A stretch of 64,000 nucleotides of DNA from Microbacterium sp. MF43 (GCF_012847295.1 NZ_JABBDY010000003.1:124001-188000), one strand, 5' to 3'; positions 11,673 through 20,769 are shown, counted from the first letter of the stretch. The notes: generated by a model from the letters alone, not told the origin. Numbers and translations are program-made.

Positions 11673-13217
11673 ATGACCACCGACACCCTGCCCGCGACCT
11701 CCGCCGACGCCGGTGAGCGCGTCGGCTGGCGCGGCTGGGCGGCTCTCGTCGTCCTCATGCTCCCCGTGCTGCTCGTCTCGGTCGACAACACGGTGCTGAG
11801 CTTCGCGCTGCCCGCGATCGCGCTCGACCTCGAGCCGACGAGCGCGCAGCAGCTGTGGATCATCGACGCCTATCCGCTCGTGCTCGCGAGCCTCCTCGTC
11901 ACCATGGGGGTCCTCGGCGATCGGTTCGGGCGACGGCGGATGCTGCTCATCGGCGCGACCGGCTTCGGCGCCGTCTCCGCCCTCGCGGCGTTCGCGCCGA
12001 CCGCGGCCCTCCTCATCGCCGCCCGCGCCGGGATGGGCGTGTTCGGCGCGATGCTGATGCCATCCACGCTCTCGCTGCTGCGCACGGTGTTCACGAACCG
12101 CGACCAGCGACGACTTGCGATCGCCATCTGGGCGGCGGGATTCTCTGCGGGCGCAGCGCTCGGCCCGATCGTCGGCGGCGTGCTCCTGGAGCACTTCTCG
12201 TGGGGATCGGTGTTCCTCCTCGCGGTGCCGGTGCTGCTGCCCCTGCTCGTCCTCGTTCCGCTGCTCGTTCCGGAGAGCCGTGACCCGATGCCCGGCCGCA
12301 TCGACCCCGCGAGCATCGCGCTGTCCCTCGCGGCGCTCGTGCCGATCGTCTACGCCGTGAAGGAGCTCGCCGTGCACGGCCTGGCGAGCACGGCCGCACC
12401 GCTGTTCGCGGTCGGACTGGTCTTCGCGGCGCTGTTCGTGCGACGCCAGCTCCGGCTCGAGACGCCCATGCTCGACATGGCGCTGTTCCGTCGCGGATCG
12501 TTCAGCGGAGCGATCCTGGTGAACCTGCTCAGCGTCGTCGCGCTCGTCGGCTTCCTCTTCTTCGTCGCCCAGCACCTGCAGCTCGTCGCCGGGCTCACGC
12601 CGCTGCAGGCCGGACTCGCACTCGTGCCCGGGCTCCTGGCGATGATCCTCGCCGGGCTGCTTGTGGTGCCGCTGGCCAAGCGGTTCTCGCCGCGGGTGAT
12701 CGTGCCGGTCGGCCTCGCGATGTCGGTGCTCGGCTACGTCATGATCGCCCTCACCGCTCAGAGCGGACACGTGTGGGTGCTCGCCGTCGCCTTCAGCGCC
12801 TTGGGCATCGGCATCGGCATCGCCGAGACCGTGTCGAACGAGCTCATCCTCTCCAGTGCGCCGCCCGAGAAGGCGGGCGCTGCCAGCGCGGTGTCCGAGA
12901 CCGCGTACGAGCTCGGAGCCGTGCTGGGCACGGCGGTGCTCGGCGGCCTGCTCACCGCGCTCTACCGGGCGAGCCTCGTGCTGCCCGCCGGTATCCCCGC
13001 CGCGGCCGCCGATGCCTCGCGCGAGACGCTCGCCGGGGCGGTGGCGGCCGCTGACGCGCTCGACCCCGGGCTGGCGGAGCAGCTGCGGGATGCCGCGGCC
13101 CACGCCTTCGACTCCGGCGTCGCCGTCACCGCGCTCATCGGCGCGGGGCTCGTCGTGATCGCGGCGGTGATCGGAGCCACCACGCTGGAGAGGACCGCGT
13201 CCGCTCCCGAGCACTGA
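11673..13217 (+). CDS. 14-TM MFS drug:H+ antiporter (DHA2, EmrB/QacA type)
   Basis: 514 residues, rich in hydrophobic helices (about 14). Family marks: SVDNTVLSFALPAI in TM1, WIIDAYPLVLASLLVTMGVLGDRFGRRRMLLIG with the loop 2-3 motif, and a motif C-like GAALGPIVGGVLLE in TM5. ATG 11673 follows the weak SD GAGGATGAG; an open frame back to 11343 runs antisense through tetR and is not real. Expression is probably induced by a compound bound by the divergent TetR. The substrate cannot be told from sequence. Confidence 0.9.
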   Translation: MTTDTLPATSADAGERVGWRGWAALVVLMLPVLLVSVDNTVLSFALPAIALDLEPTSAQQLWIIDAYPLVLASLLVTMGVLGDRFGRRRMLLIGATGFGAVSALAAFAPTAALLIAARAGMGVFGAMLMPSTLSLLRTVFTNRDQRRLAIAIWAAGFSAGAALGPIVGGVLLEHFSWGSVFLLAVPVLLPLLVLVPLLVPESRDPMPGRIDPASIALSLAALVPIVYAVKELAVHGLASTAAPLFAVGLVFAALFVRRQLRLETPMLDMALFRRGSFSGAILVNLLSVVALVGFLFFVAQHLQLVAGLTPLQAGLALVPGLLAMILAGLLVVPLAKRFSPRVIVPVGLAMSVLGYVMIALTAQSGHVWVLAVAFSALGIGIGIAETVSNELILSSAPPEKAGAASAVSETAYELGAVLGTAVLGGLLTALYRASLVLPAGIPAAAADASRETLAGAVAAADALDPGLAEQLRDAAAHAFDSGVAVTALIGAGLVVIAAVIGATTLERTASAPEH

Positions 13218-13230
13218 CGCCGTCGCCCGG

Positions 13231-14649
13231 TCAGACGGGCGCGCCCGTGCGGGGCGGCCCTGGCGCGATCGCGGTATGCGCCTCGCCGAGGATCGCGATC
13301 GCACGTGCGATCGCGTCGGGGGTCGCGGTGATCGGCACCCGGACGTTCCGCTCGAACTCTCCGCCGAGGCCGAACCAGGGTCCCGCGCCGATCAGCAGGC
13401 CCCGCGATCGCGCGGCGACCGCAAGCGGGGAGCTGTTCGGCGCGTCCAGCTGAATCCATCCTGCGACTCCTCCGTCCACGGGATGCAGACGTGCGGAGGG
13501 GAGGTGGGTCGCCAGAGCGGACTCGAGGGCCTCTCGGGAGCGCCGGTGCACGTCGCGCCGGTACTCGATGATCCGTCCCATGTCGTCGAGGAGCTCCGAC
13601 GTCACGAGCTGATCGAGCACGGCCGCGCCCAGATCGAACGAGAACCGCGCCGCCACGAGACGGTCGATGAGCGTCGACGACGCGCGTATCCAGCCGACGC
13701 GGAGTCCGCCCCACATCGTCTTGCTCGCCGATCCGACGCTCAGCACGGTGCTGCCCCGCGTGTCGTAGGCGCAGAGGGGGACGGTGTCCTCGCCGCGGTC
13801 GATGTCCAGCTCCGCGGTCGTCTCGTCGGACACGATGACAGCGCCGTGCCGCGCGGCGCTGTCGACGATGGCGGCGCGCGTCTCGGCCGACATGCTCCGG
13901 CTCGTGGGGTTGTGGAAGTCCGGCATCACGTACGCGAGGGTCGGCAGTGCCCGTTCGATCACACCGGTGAACTCGTCGGTGTCCCAGCCGTGATCTCCGT
14001 CGACGGTGGCGGGGAGGAGGCGGGCGCCGGCGGAGCGGAACGCGTCATTCGAGTGCGGGTACCCGGGCGTCTCGACGATGACCCGGTCTCCCGGCGCCAG
14101 GAAGGTGCGTGCGATCAGCGAGATCGCGCTCGCGCTCCCGCTCGTGATAAGGATGTCGTCGGCGGAGGTGGGAACACCGGCGCCGGTGTAGCGCGAGGCG
14201 AGCGCCTCGCGCAGCGCGGGGAGGCCGGACAGCTCGTACCCGTCGGTGGTGAGTCGCGCGGGGAGCCGCCGGAGCGCCCGCTCGGCGGCGGCGTGGACAC
14301 CCGGGACGGCGGATGACGTGGCCCGGCTGAGATCCAGGATGTCGCCTGCCTGTGGGATCGGCAGGTCGCCGGTGCGGCCCGGGATGCGGATGACGCTGCC
14401 CGATCCCTGGCGGCTCTGGACGTAGCCGCTGGCGCGCAGATCGGCCAGCGCCGAGTTCACCGTGGTGCGGCTGACGCCCAGGGACTGCGCCATGGTGCGC
14501 TCCGACGGCAGCCGCGCCCCCGCCTTGACGCGACCGTCGATAACCATGAGCCGGATGCGCTCGGCGAGCGAGGAGTAATCGCTCCCCGCGCCCCGCCAGT
14601 CGCCGAGCAGCGATGTCAGCTGGTGCATGGAGACCTGGTGTGTGGTCAT
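13231..14649 (-). CDS. MocR-type PLP-dependent transcriptional regulator (GntR-aminotransferase fusion)
   Basis: 472 residues. The GntR winged-helix domain (about 20-90: LAERIRLMVIDGRVKAGARLPSERTMAQ, then SRTTVNSALADLRASGYV) is fused to a type I aminotransferase fold of about 370 residues. The PLP lysine is in VGSASKTMWGGLRVGW, and the DITSGSA-like ILITSGSASAIS loop is present. MocR proteins sense PLP or amino compounds and usually control a divergent gene; here that gene is the small lipoprotein at 14749. I took ATG 14649, which lies just before the HTH; the open frame to 15063 runs antisense through the lipoprotein. It ends 13 bp from the MFS stop (convergent). Confidence 0.88.
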   Translation of the reverse strand: MTTHQVSMHQLTSLLGDWRGAGSDYSSLAERIRLMVIDGRVKAGARLPSERTMAQSLGVSRTTVNSALADLRASGYVQSRQGSGSVIRIPGRTGDLPIPQAGDILDLSRATSSAVPGVHAAAERALRRLPARLTTDGYELSGLPALREALASRYTGAGVPTSADDILITSGSASAISLIARTFLAPGDRVIVETPGYPHSNDAFRSAGARLLPATVDGDHGWDTDEFTGVIERALPTLAYVMPDFHNPTSRSMSAETRAAIVDSAARHGAVIVSDETTAELDIDRGEDTVPLCAYDTRGSTVLSVGSASKTMWGGLRVGWIRASSTLIDRLVAARFSFDLGAAVLDQLVTSELLDDMGRIIEYRRDVHRRSREALESALATHLPSARLHPVDGGVAGWIQLDAPNSSPLAVAARSRGLLIGAGPWFGLGGEFERNVRVPITATPDAIARAIAILGEAHTAIAPGPPRTGAPV

Positions 14650-14650
14650 G

Positions 14651-14713
14651 TGACCAGTTTGCTCCGATTGGTCTCTATACGGAATACCAATCGAGGAGAA
14701 ACCTATGACCAGT
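14651..14713. promoter_or_regulatory. Candidate MocR operator region
   Basis: An unusually AT-rich divergent spacer. It holds a perfect inverted repeat CGATTGGT (14665-14672) / ACCAATCG (14686-14693), flanked by two direct copies of TGACCAGT (14651-14658 and 14706-14713). MocR regulators often need combined direct and inverted sites. The assignment is by position. Confidence 0.5.
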
Positions 14714-14748
14714 GATGAAGAAACAGAGACAGAGAAAGGAGCTTCATC

Positions 14749-15054
14749 ATGTTCTCGCACATCTCTTCCCAACGAACAGCGGCACTGGTCCTCGCCGTCA
14801 TGCTGGTCGCGGGGGCCGGGGGCCTCAGCGGGTGTCGCTCCGGCGCCCAGGGCGCCGCACCCGACGTCCAGGTCGTGAAGATCCACTACGAGCGTCCGCT
14901 GACGCCCGCCGAGTCCTTCCAAGGTCTCCCGGCCGATCGCATCGAGCAGGCGATCGCCCGCGACGCGGCACGTGCCGCAGCGCTGTCCGAGCGCTTCGCC
15001 GGGGTCCCGGCGGACCGCGTTCAGGAGCAGCTCGATCGCGAGGCGGCCGGGTGA
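14749..15054 (+). CDS. Small lipoprotein with PADR repeats, unknown function
   Basis: 101 residues with a strong SD (AGAAAGGAG). The signal peptide ends in the lipobox GLSGC, so C29 would be lipidated. The mature part has two copies of a short unit, SFQGLPADRIEQAI and RFAGVPADRVQEQL, separated by an Ala/Arg helix. The theme recurs in the lipoprotein at 7608 (YEGL plus VADRL). It is divergent from the MocR gene, so its expression probably responds to that regulator. No known family can be named. Confidence 0.7.
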   Translation: MFSHISSQRTAALVLAVMLVAGAGGLSGCRSGAQGAAPDVQVVKIHYERPLTPAESFQGLPADRIEQAIARDAARAAALSERFAGVPADRVQEQLDREAAG

Positions 15055-15085
15055 GGCCGACACGGACGCGGGCCGATGAAATTAG

Positions 15086-15112
15086 GGGCGGGTGCGCGGG
15101 TCGCATCCGCCT
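15086..15112 (+). terminator. Hairpin after the small lipoprotein gene
   Basis: GCGGGTGCG (15088-15096) pairs with CGCATCCGC (15102-15110) with one G-U, loop CGGGT, and can extend by a GG/CT pair. A weak pyrimidine tract (CTCTCTC) follows. Confidence 0.45.
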
Positions 15113-15142
15113 CTCTCGCCGAGTGGGCCCCGCGCGCCGCAC

Positions 15143-15148
15143 TACGCT
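15143..15148 (+). promoter_or_regulatory. -10 element of leaderless leuB
   Basis: TACGCT ends 6 nt before ATG 15155. Confidence 0.6.
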
Positions 15149-15154
15149 GGAGGG

Positions 15155-16222
15155 ATGTCGAGCGTGCAGGACTCAGGTGTCGTGAAGCTGGCCGTGATCC
15201 CCGGTGACGGGATCGGCCCCGAGGTCATCGCCGAGGCGGAGAAGGTGCTCGACGCCGCAACGGCGGGAAGCGGCATCCGGTTCGAGAAGACCCGGCTCTC
15301 GCTGGGAGCCGCGCGCTTCCTCGAAACCGGCGACACGCTGACCGATGATGACCTCGAGGCGATCAGGGCGCAGGATGCGATCCTGCTGGGAGCCGTGGGG
15401 GGCGTTCCGGGCGACCCGCGGCTCAAGGACGCCAACATCGAGCGTGGCCTGCTGCTGAAGCTGCGTTTCGAGCTCGACCATTACGTCAACCTCCGTCCGT
15501 CCAAGCTGTACCCCGGCGTCCCCGGTCCCCTCGCCGCGCCAGGCGACATCGACTTCGTGGTCGTCCGCGAGGGCACCGAGGGTCCTTATGTCGGCAACGG
15601 CGGCTCGATCCGCCGCGGCACGCCCCACGAGGTGGCCAACGAGACGTCCGTCAACACCGCGTTCGGCGTCGAGCGCGTCGTGCGCTACGCGTTCGACCTC
15701 GCCGAGCGGCGGGGAAAGAAGGTCACGCTCGTGCACAAGACGAACGTGCTCGTGCACGCCGGCGGCATATGGAAGCGCGTCGTCGACGAGGTGGCGTCGG
15801 AGCACCCCGAGGTCGCCGTAGACTATCTCCACGTCGACGCGGCCACCATCTTCCTGGTCACGAACCCGGGCCGATTCGACGTGATCGTCACCGACAACCT
15901 CTTCGGCGACATCCTGACCGACCTGGCCGGCGCCGTCACCGGTGGCATCGGCCTCGCCGCTTCGGGCAACATCAACCCCGACGGCGCGTTCCCCTCGATG
16001 TTCGAGCCCGTGCACGGTTCGGCGCCCGACATCGCAGGTCAGCAGAAGGCCGATCCCACGGCCGCGATCCTCTCCACTGCACTCCTGCTCGATCACCTCG
16101 GGCTGCGGGCGGAAGCCGAGGCCGTCACCCGCGCGGTCGAAACGGACATCGCGGCACGCGGCGGCGAACCCCGCACCACGGCGCAGATCGGCGACGCCAT
16201 CGTCCGTCGCCTCCAGGCGTAA
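15155..16222 (+). CDS. leuB: 3-Isopropylmalate dehydrogenase
   Basis: Oxidative decarboxylation of 3-isopropylmalate to 2-oxoisocaproate in leucine synthesis. 355 residues. [11 protein letters not shown] lies near the N-terminus, and the Mg/substrate motif [20 protein letters not shown] precedes the NAD signature [14 protein letters not shown]. The start ATG 15155 is set by the leaderless -10 six bases upstream. ilvE follows 64 bp downstream, so the last step of leucine synthesis (transamination) is encoded next to it. leuCD lie 21 kb away in this window. Confidence 0.95.
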   Translation: MSSVQDSGVVKLAVIPGDGIGPEVIAEAEKVLDAATAGSGIRFEKTRLSLGAARFLETGDTLTDDDLEAIRAQDAILLGAVGGVPGDPRLKDANIERGLLLKLRFELDHYVNLRPSKLYPGVPGPLAAPGDIDFVVVREGTEGPYVGNGGSIRRGTPHEVANETSVNTAFGVERVVRYAFDLAERRGKKVTLVHKTNVLVHAGGIWKRVVDEVASEHPEVAVDYLHVDAATIFLVTNPGRFDVIVTDNLFGDILTDLAGAVTGGIGLAASGNINPDGAFPSMFEPVHGSAPDIAGQQKADPTAAILSTALLLDHLGLRAEAEAVTRAVETDIAARGGEPRTTAQIGDAIVRRLQA

Positions 16223-16286
16223 CCTGGAACCCGCAAGCGCCTCCACACGCCGAGCAGCCCGCTCCGCACGAAAGCACAGGCCCGTC

Positions 16287-17393
16287 ATGACGCTCATCGA
16301 CTCCGACCCCGACACCGGACTCGCCCCGCTGGAGTTCACGGTCAACCGCAACCTGCAGGCGAAGTCCGCCGAGCAGCGCGCCGACATCCTCGCCAACCCC
16401 GGCTTCGGCACCAGCTTCACCGACCACATGGTCGACATCTGCTGGTCGGTCGGCGGCGGATGGCACCGACCGCGCGTCCAGCCCTACGGCCCGCTCTCGC
16501 TCGACCCCGCCGCTGCGGTGCTGCACTACGGCCAGGAGATCTTCGAGGGCATCAAGGCCTACCGGCACTCCAACGGGTCGATCCACACTTTCCGGCCCGA
16601 CCAGAACGGCCGTCGCCTGCAGCGGTCCGCGCGTCGTCTGGCGCTGCCGGAGCTGCCGGTGCCGTACTTCATCCAGTCCCTGCGCGAGCTGATCGCCGTC
16701 GATGGCGAGTGGGTGCCCTCCGGCGCCGACCAGAGCCTCTATCTGCGCCCGTTCATGTTCGCCAAGGAGGCGTTCCTCGGCGTCCGCCCCGCGCACAAGG
16801 TCGGCTACTACGTGATCGCCTCGCCCGCGGGCGCCTACTTCAAGGGCGGCGTGCAGCCGGTGTCGATCTGGCTCAGCGAGGACTACGCCCGCGCCGGCAG
16901 GGGCGGCACCGGAGCGGCCAAGACCGGCGGCAACTACGCCGCGAGCCTGCTGCCGCAGTCCGAGGCGTACGAGAACGAGTGCGACCAGGTGGTGTTCCTC
17001 GATCAGGACCGCAACGTCGAGGAGCTCGGCGGAATGAACGTCGTCTTCGTCTACCGCGACGGCACGCTCGTGACACCGCAGTCCGAGTCCATCCTCGAGG
17101 GCATCACACGCGACTCGATCCTGCAGCTCGCCCGCGACCGCGGTCACAGAGTCGAGGGCCGTGCTGTCTCGCTCACCGAGTGGCGCGACGGCGTGGCATC
17201 CGGCGACATCGTCGAGGTGTTCGCATGCGGTACCGCGGCCGTCGTCACGCCGATCGGCCTGCTCAAGGGCAAGGACTTCGTCGACGAGCAGCCCACCGGC
17301 GAGCTCGCGCTGTCGCTGCGTGAGGAGCTCACCGACATCCAGTACGGCCGCCGCGACGACAAGCACGGGTGGCTGCTGCGCCTCGACGCCTGA
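16287..17393 (+). CDS. ilvE: Branched-chain amino acid aminotransferase
   Basis: Transfers the amino group between glutamate and branched-chain 2-oxo acids. A class IV PLP fold of 368 residues: substrate-loop YGQEIFEGIKAYRH, PLP lysine in AAKTGGNYAASLLPQ, and the phosphate-binding EVFACGTAAVVTPIG near the C-terminus. ATG 16287 keeps the usual N-terminus (PLEFTVNRN). It is likely cotranscribed with leuB. A 16-bp perfect dyad follows. Confidence 0.95.
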   Translation: MTLIDSDPDTGLAPLEFTVNRNLQAKSAEQRADILANPGFGTSFTDHMVDICWSVGGGWHRPRVQPYGPLSLDPAAAVLHYGQEIFEGIKAYRHSNGSIHTFRPDQNGRRLQRSARRLALPELPVPYFIQSLRELIAVDGEWVPSGADQSLYLRPFMFAKEAFLGVRPAHKVGYYVIASPAGAYFKGGVQPVSIWLSEDYARAGRGGTGAAKTGGNYAASLLPQSEAYENECDQVVFLDQDRNVEELGGMNVVFVYRDGTLVTPQSESILEGITRDSILQLARDRGHRVEGRAVSLTEWRDGVASGDIVEVFACGTAAVVTPIGLLKGKDFVDEQPTGELALSLREELTDIQYGRRDDKHGWLLRLDA

Positions 17394-17412
17394 CGCGTCT
17401 CGTCTCGCATCG

Positions 17413-17449
17413 CTCGCTCGACGACCGGGGACTCCGGTCGTCGAGCGAG
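17413..17449. terminator. Perfect 16-bp dyad downstream of ilvE
   Basis: CTCGCTCGACGACCGG (17413-17428) and its exact complement (17434-17449) flank the loop GGACT. It acts as a terminator by position. The arms resemble the TCGAGCGAGC-type intergenic words seen repeatedly in Microbacteriaceae (memory, unverified). Confidence 0.65.
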
Positions 17450-17489
17450 GACCGCAGCGGCCAGACGGAACGGCGTCGGAAGCGCTGAG

Positions 17490-17495
17490 TACTCT
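17490..17495 (+). promoter_or_regulatory. -10 element of a leaderless transcript
   Basis: TACTCT ends 6 nt before GTG 17502. Confidence 0.55.
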
Positions 17496-17501
17496 GGGAC
17501 G

Positions 17502-18269
17502 GTGAGGATCGCGCGCTTCAGCCACAACGACGCCATCAGGTTCGGGATCGTCGACGGGGGCGACCTCGTCGTCCTCGCCGGAGACCCGATGTTCGCCGGG
17601 TACGACACGACGGGGGAGCGCGTGCCGCTGTCCGACGTCGCGCTGCTCGCGCCGGTGATCCCGCGGTCCAAGGTCGTCTGCTTGGGCCGCAACTACCGCG
17701 ATCACGCCGCCGAGCTCGGCAACGACGTCCCCGAGGCCCCGATGCTCTTCTTCAAGCCGAACACGTCCGTGGTCGGGCCGGGCGACGCGGTCGTGCTGCC
17801 CCGCGGATCCGAGTTCATCAGCTTCGAGGGCGAGCTCGCGGCGGTGATCGGCCGCATCGCGAAGAACGTCTCGGCCGATGACGCGCTCGACCACGTCTTC
17901 GGGTACACGATCGCCAACGATCTCACGGCACGTGACTGGCAGAAGTCCGACGGCCAGTGGGCGCGGGCGAAGGGCTTCGACACATCGTGCCCGCTGGGGC
18001 CCGCGATCGAGACCGAGTTCGACGTCGACGGTGGGGCGGTGATCACGACCCGCGTGAACGGCGAGGTGCGCCAGCAGGGGCCGATCAGCGACATGATCTT
18101 CTCGCTCGCCGACGTCATCGCCTTCGCCTCGGCGGCCTTCACTCTGCTGCCGGGAGACGTGATCCTCACGGGAACGCCGGCCGGAGTGGGCCAGCTGGTG
18201 GCCGGTGACACGGTCGAGGTCGAGATCACCGGCCTCGGCACGCTGCGCAACACCGCGCGCGACGCGTGA
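17502..18269 (+). CDS. Fumarylacetoacetate hydrolase (FAH) family protein
   Basis: 255 residues of the FAH fold used for C-C bond hydrolysis or for oxaloacetate tautomerisation/decarboxylation of acylpyruvates. Visible marks: VCLGRNYRDHAAELG, FFKPNTSVVGPGD, the metal-binding SFEGELAAVIGR (the ExE glutamates), and the C-terminal GDVILTGTPAGVGQ. Neighbours are the leuB-ilvE pair upstream and an MFS permease 7 bp downstream, which could import or export its substrate. Specific substrate not deducible. Confidence 0.88.
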   Translation: MRIARFSHNDAIRFGIVDGGDLVVLAGDPMFAGYDTTGERVPLSDVALLAPVIPRSKVVCLGRNYRDHAAELGNDVPEAPMLFFKPNTSVVGPGDAVVLPRGSEFISFEGELAAVIGRIAKNVSADDALDHVFGYTIANDLTARDWQKSDGQWARAKGFDTSCPLGPAIETEFDVDGGAVITTRVNGEVRQQGPISDMIFSLADVIAFASAAFTLLPGDVILTGTPAGVGQLVAGDTVEVEITGLGTLRNTARDA

Positions 18270-18276
18270 GCCTGCG

Positions 18277-19545
18277 ATGACCTCCGCCCCGTCCCCGCCG
18301 CGCGATGCGTCCCTGGATGCGGGAGAGCTCGCACGCGTCCAGCGGCGCACCGTCTGGGTGCTGTCGGGTGGGCAGATCCTCGGGGGGCTCGCGTTCGGCG
18401 CCACGCTGTCGCTGGGCGCGGTCCTCGCCGCAGAGATCTCCGGCGACGAGGCGTTCTCCGGCCTCGCGGCCGCGGGCGTGACTCTGGGGACGGCCGCGCT
18501 GGCGGTGCCCCTCGCGGGGCTCGCTCGCCGACGCGGGCGTCGGCTGTCGCTCGCGTCGGGCATGGCGATCGCACTGGTCGGCGTCGCGGTCGTGGTGCTC
18601 GCCGCCGCCACCGCGTCGTTCCCGGTGCTGCTCGGCGGATTCGCGCTGATCGGGGCCGGCCAGGCGGCGAATCTCCAGACGCGGTTCGCCGCAGCCGATC
18701 TCGCGACCGACGCCACCCGCGCGCGGGATCTGTCGATCGTGGTGTGGGCGACCACGATCGGCGCGGTGCTCGGCCCGAATCTGACCGGCCCTGGCGAAGC
18801 GCTCGGACAGGCGGTGGGGATGCCCCCGCTCACCGGGCCGTATCTCATCACCGTGGTCGCGCAGGTCCTCGGCATCCTGCTCTACATCCTGGCGCTCCGC
18901 CCCGACCCGCTGCTGCTCGCGCAGCGGGCGGTCGCCAGCGCCCGGGCGGCGGGTGCGGCGATCGCGAAACCGGACGTCCCTCGCGTCGCCCGCTACGCGA
19001 TCTTCGCGGTCGCCGCCGCGCACGGCGTCATGGTCTCGGTGATGGCGATGACGCCCGTGCATCTGCTTCACCACGGCGCATCGCTGTCGATCATCGGACT
19101 CACGATCAGCCTTCACATCGCCGGGATGTACGCGCTGTCACCGCTTTTCGGCATCCTCGCCGACCGCGTCGGCCGCGTGCCGACGATCCTCATCGGCCAG
19201 GTGCTGCTCGCCGCGGCGCTGCTCACCGCATCGTTCGGACAGGACTCCTCCGCGGTGGTCACCGTCGCGCTCGTCCTGCTCGGGCTCGGGTGGAGCGCCT
19301 CGACGGTTGCCGGCTCGGCCCTGCTGACGGAGGCGTCGTCAGAAGACCAGCGCACCCGCCGTCAGGGACGGAGCGACCTCATCATGAGCCTCGTCGGCGC
19401 GATCGGCGCGATCCTGGCGGGTCTCGTCCTGTCGTGGATCGGATACGGCGGACTGGCGCTTCTCGTCGGCGTGCTGGTCATCGCGACCGCGGTGCTCGCG
19501 CCGTTCGGACGTCACCGCACCGTGCCTGTCGCCCGCTCATCCTGA
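18277..19545 (+). CDS. MFS transporter
   Basis: 422 residues, 12 hydrophobic segments in two halves joined by a basic loop near residue 210 (LLLAQRAVASARAAG). The region after the second helix reads LAGLARRRGRRLSLASG, the usual MFS loop 2-3, and PLFGILADRVGRVPTIL marks loop 8-9. It starts 7 bp after the FAH-family gene, so the two form an operon. I cannot assign a substrate. It has the two-lobed look of exporters such as YfcJ/NimT-like permeases, which is only an impression. Confidence 0.82.
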   Translation: MTSAPSPPRDASLDAGELARVQRRTVWVLSGGQILGGLAFGATLSLGAVLAAEISGDEAFSGLAAAGVTLGTAALAVPLAGLARRRGRRLSLASGMAIALVGVAVVVLAAATASFPVLLGGFALIGAGQAANLQTRFAAADLATDATRARDLSIVVWATTIGAVLGPNLTGPGEALGQAVGMPPLTGPYLITVVAQVLGILLYILALRPDPLLLAQRAVASARAAGAAIAKPDVPRVARYAIFAVAAAHGVMVSVMAMTPVHLLHHGASLSIIGLTISLHIAGMYALSPLFGILADRVGRVPTILIGQVLLAAALLTASFGQDSSAVVTVALVLLGLGWSASTVAGSALLTEASSEDQRTRRQGRSDLIMSLVGAIGAILAGLVLSWIGYGGLALLVGVLVIATAVLAPFGRHRTVPVARSS

Positions 19546-19629
19546 CCGCGCGGGGATCCCGTATGCCGAGCGTGGCATGCGGTTTTGTGTGTTCGCCACA
19601 ATGTTCCGGGCGATGCACGTTCGATGCCC

Positions 19630-19635
19630 TACCGT
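19630..19635 (+). promoter_or_regulatory. -10 element of the KAS III-like gene
   Basis: TACCGT ends 6 nt before ATG 19642. This start removes 19 residues of an open frame that begins at 19585 and reads unlike a ketosynthase. Confidence 0.5.
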
Positions 19636-19641
19636 CGCTGC

Positions 19642-20769
19642 ATGGCCACGACCGCTTCCGCGTATCTCACCGGCTTCGGCAGCTACCTGCCGGGAGTCCC
19701 GGTCGGCAACGACGGGATCGCGGCACGTCTCGGTGGCGACGATGCGGTCACGGACCGGATCCGTCGCCGGATCCTCGAGCACAACGGCATTCGTCAACGG
19801 CATTACGCGATCGACGACCACGGAAACCCCACGGAACTCAACGAGGAGCTCGCCGTCAAGGCGCTGCAGGCCGCGCTGCGCGACCGGGGATGGGAGCCGT
19901 CCGACCTCCGCATGCTCGCCACGGCGACCACGATGGGCGACGTGCTCGTCCCGGGCTTCGCATCGATGGTGCACGGGCGCCTCGGGGGCGGTCCGATGCA
20001 GCTGCTCTCCGCCTCGGGGGTGTGCGCGTCGAGCCTCGCGGCGCTCGATGCCGCGGTGAGCAAGGTGAAACTCGGGGACCACCCCCGGGTCGCGGTGGTG
20101 GGCTCGGAGCTACCGAGCCGCAGCCTGCGTCAACAGCGGTTCGACGGCATCCGCGCCGGCATGGACTCCCACTTCCTGCGGTGGATGCTCTCCGACGGCG
20201 CAGGCGCCGTCGTCGCGGAGTTCCAGCCCCACCCCAGCCGACCCTCGCTGCGGGTGGACTGGGTGCGCCACATCTCGCTCGCCCACGAGCACGACGTCTG
20301 CATGCGTGCGGGCATGGAGGGGCGGGAGCCGACGGTCGGCGGCACATGGCAGGACGGGACGATCGACGACGCTGAGGCCGCCGGCATGTTCACCCTGCGT
20401 CAGGACGTCGGTGTCCTCGACGATCTGGCCGCCGCGGGTCTCGCGCAGTTCGAGGAGCTGGTCGACATCGGTCTCATCGACGTGCGCCACCTCGACCACG
20501 TGCTGTGCCACTACAGCACGAACGTGTTCCGCGACCTCGCGTTCGAGGGGCTCCGCCGCCGCATCCCCACGCTCGACACGTCGCGATGGTTCTCGAACCT
20601 CGAGACGCGCGGCAACACCGGGGCGGCGAGCATCTTCATCGCTCTCGAGGAGGCATTCCGGTCCGGAAGATTCGCGCCGGGCGAGACGGTGCTCCTCGCC
20701 GTCCCCGAGTCCGGCCGGTTCTCGTTCGCCTTCGCTCACCTGACCGTCGTCCCCCCGCCAAGCCCGTGA
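19642..20769 (+). CDS. Beta-ketoacyl-ACP synthase III-like enzyme
   Basis: 375 residues of the thiolase fold with a complete KAS III triad: C128 (SASGVCASS), H290 (CHYSTNV) and N325 (GNTGAASIF). The N-terminal signature (YLPGVPVGNDGI, ILEHNGIRQRHYAID, GNPTE) resembles the StlD/DarB-like ketosynthases that condense acyl thioesters for secondary lipids rather than housekeeping FabH. It heads a tight three-gene cluster: 10 bp to the oxygenase, which ends 1 bp before the third gene. Inferred role: forming a beta-keto or related acyl intermediate. The acyl substrate is unknown. Confidence 0.85.
   Translation: MATTASAYLTGFGSYLPGVPVGNDGIAARLGGDDAVTDRIRRRILEHNGIRQRHYAIDDHGNPTELNEELAVKALQAALRDRGWEPSDLRMLATATTMGDVLVPGFASMVHGRLGGGPMQLLSASGVCASSLAALDAAVSKVKLGDHPRVAVVGSELPSRSLRQQRFDGIRAGMDSHFLRWMLSDGAGAVVAEFQPHPSRPSLRVDWVRHISLAHEHDVCMRAGMEGREPTVGGTWQDGTIDDAEAAGMFTLRQDVGVLDDLAAAGLAQFEELVDIGLIDVRHLDHVLCHYSTNVFRDLAFEGLRRRIPTLDTSRWFSNLETRGNTGAASIFIALEEAFRSGRFAPGETVLLAVPESGRFSFAFAHLTVVPPPSP

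Noticed and set aside
14704-14748. ATG at 14705 upstream of the small lipoprotein as a leader peptide
   Set aside because: It runs into a different frame through the lipoprotein without SD or notable codons; the strong SD AGAAAGGAG clearly serves ATG 14749.
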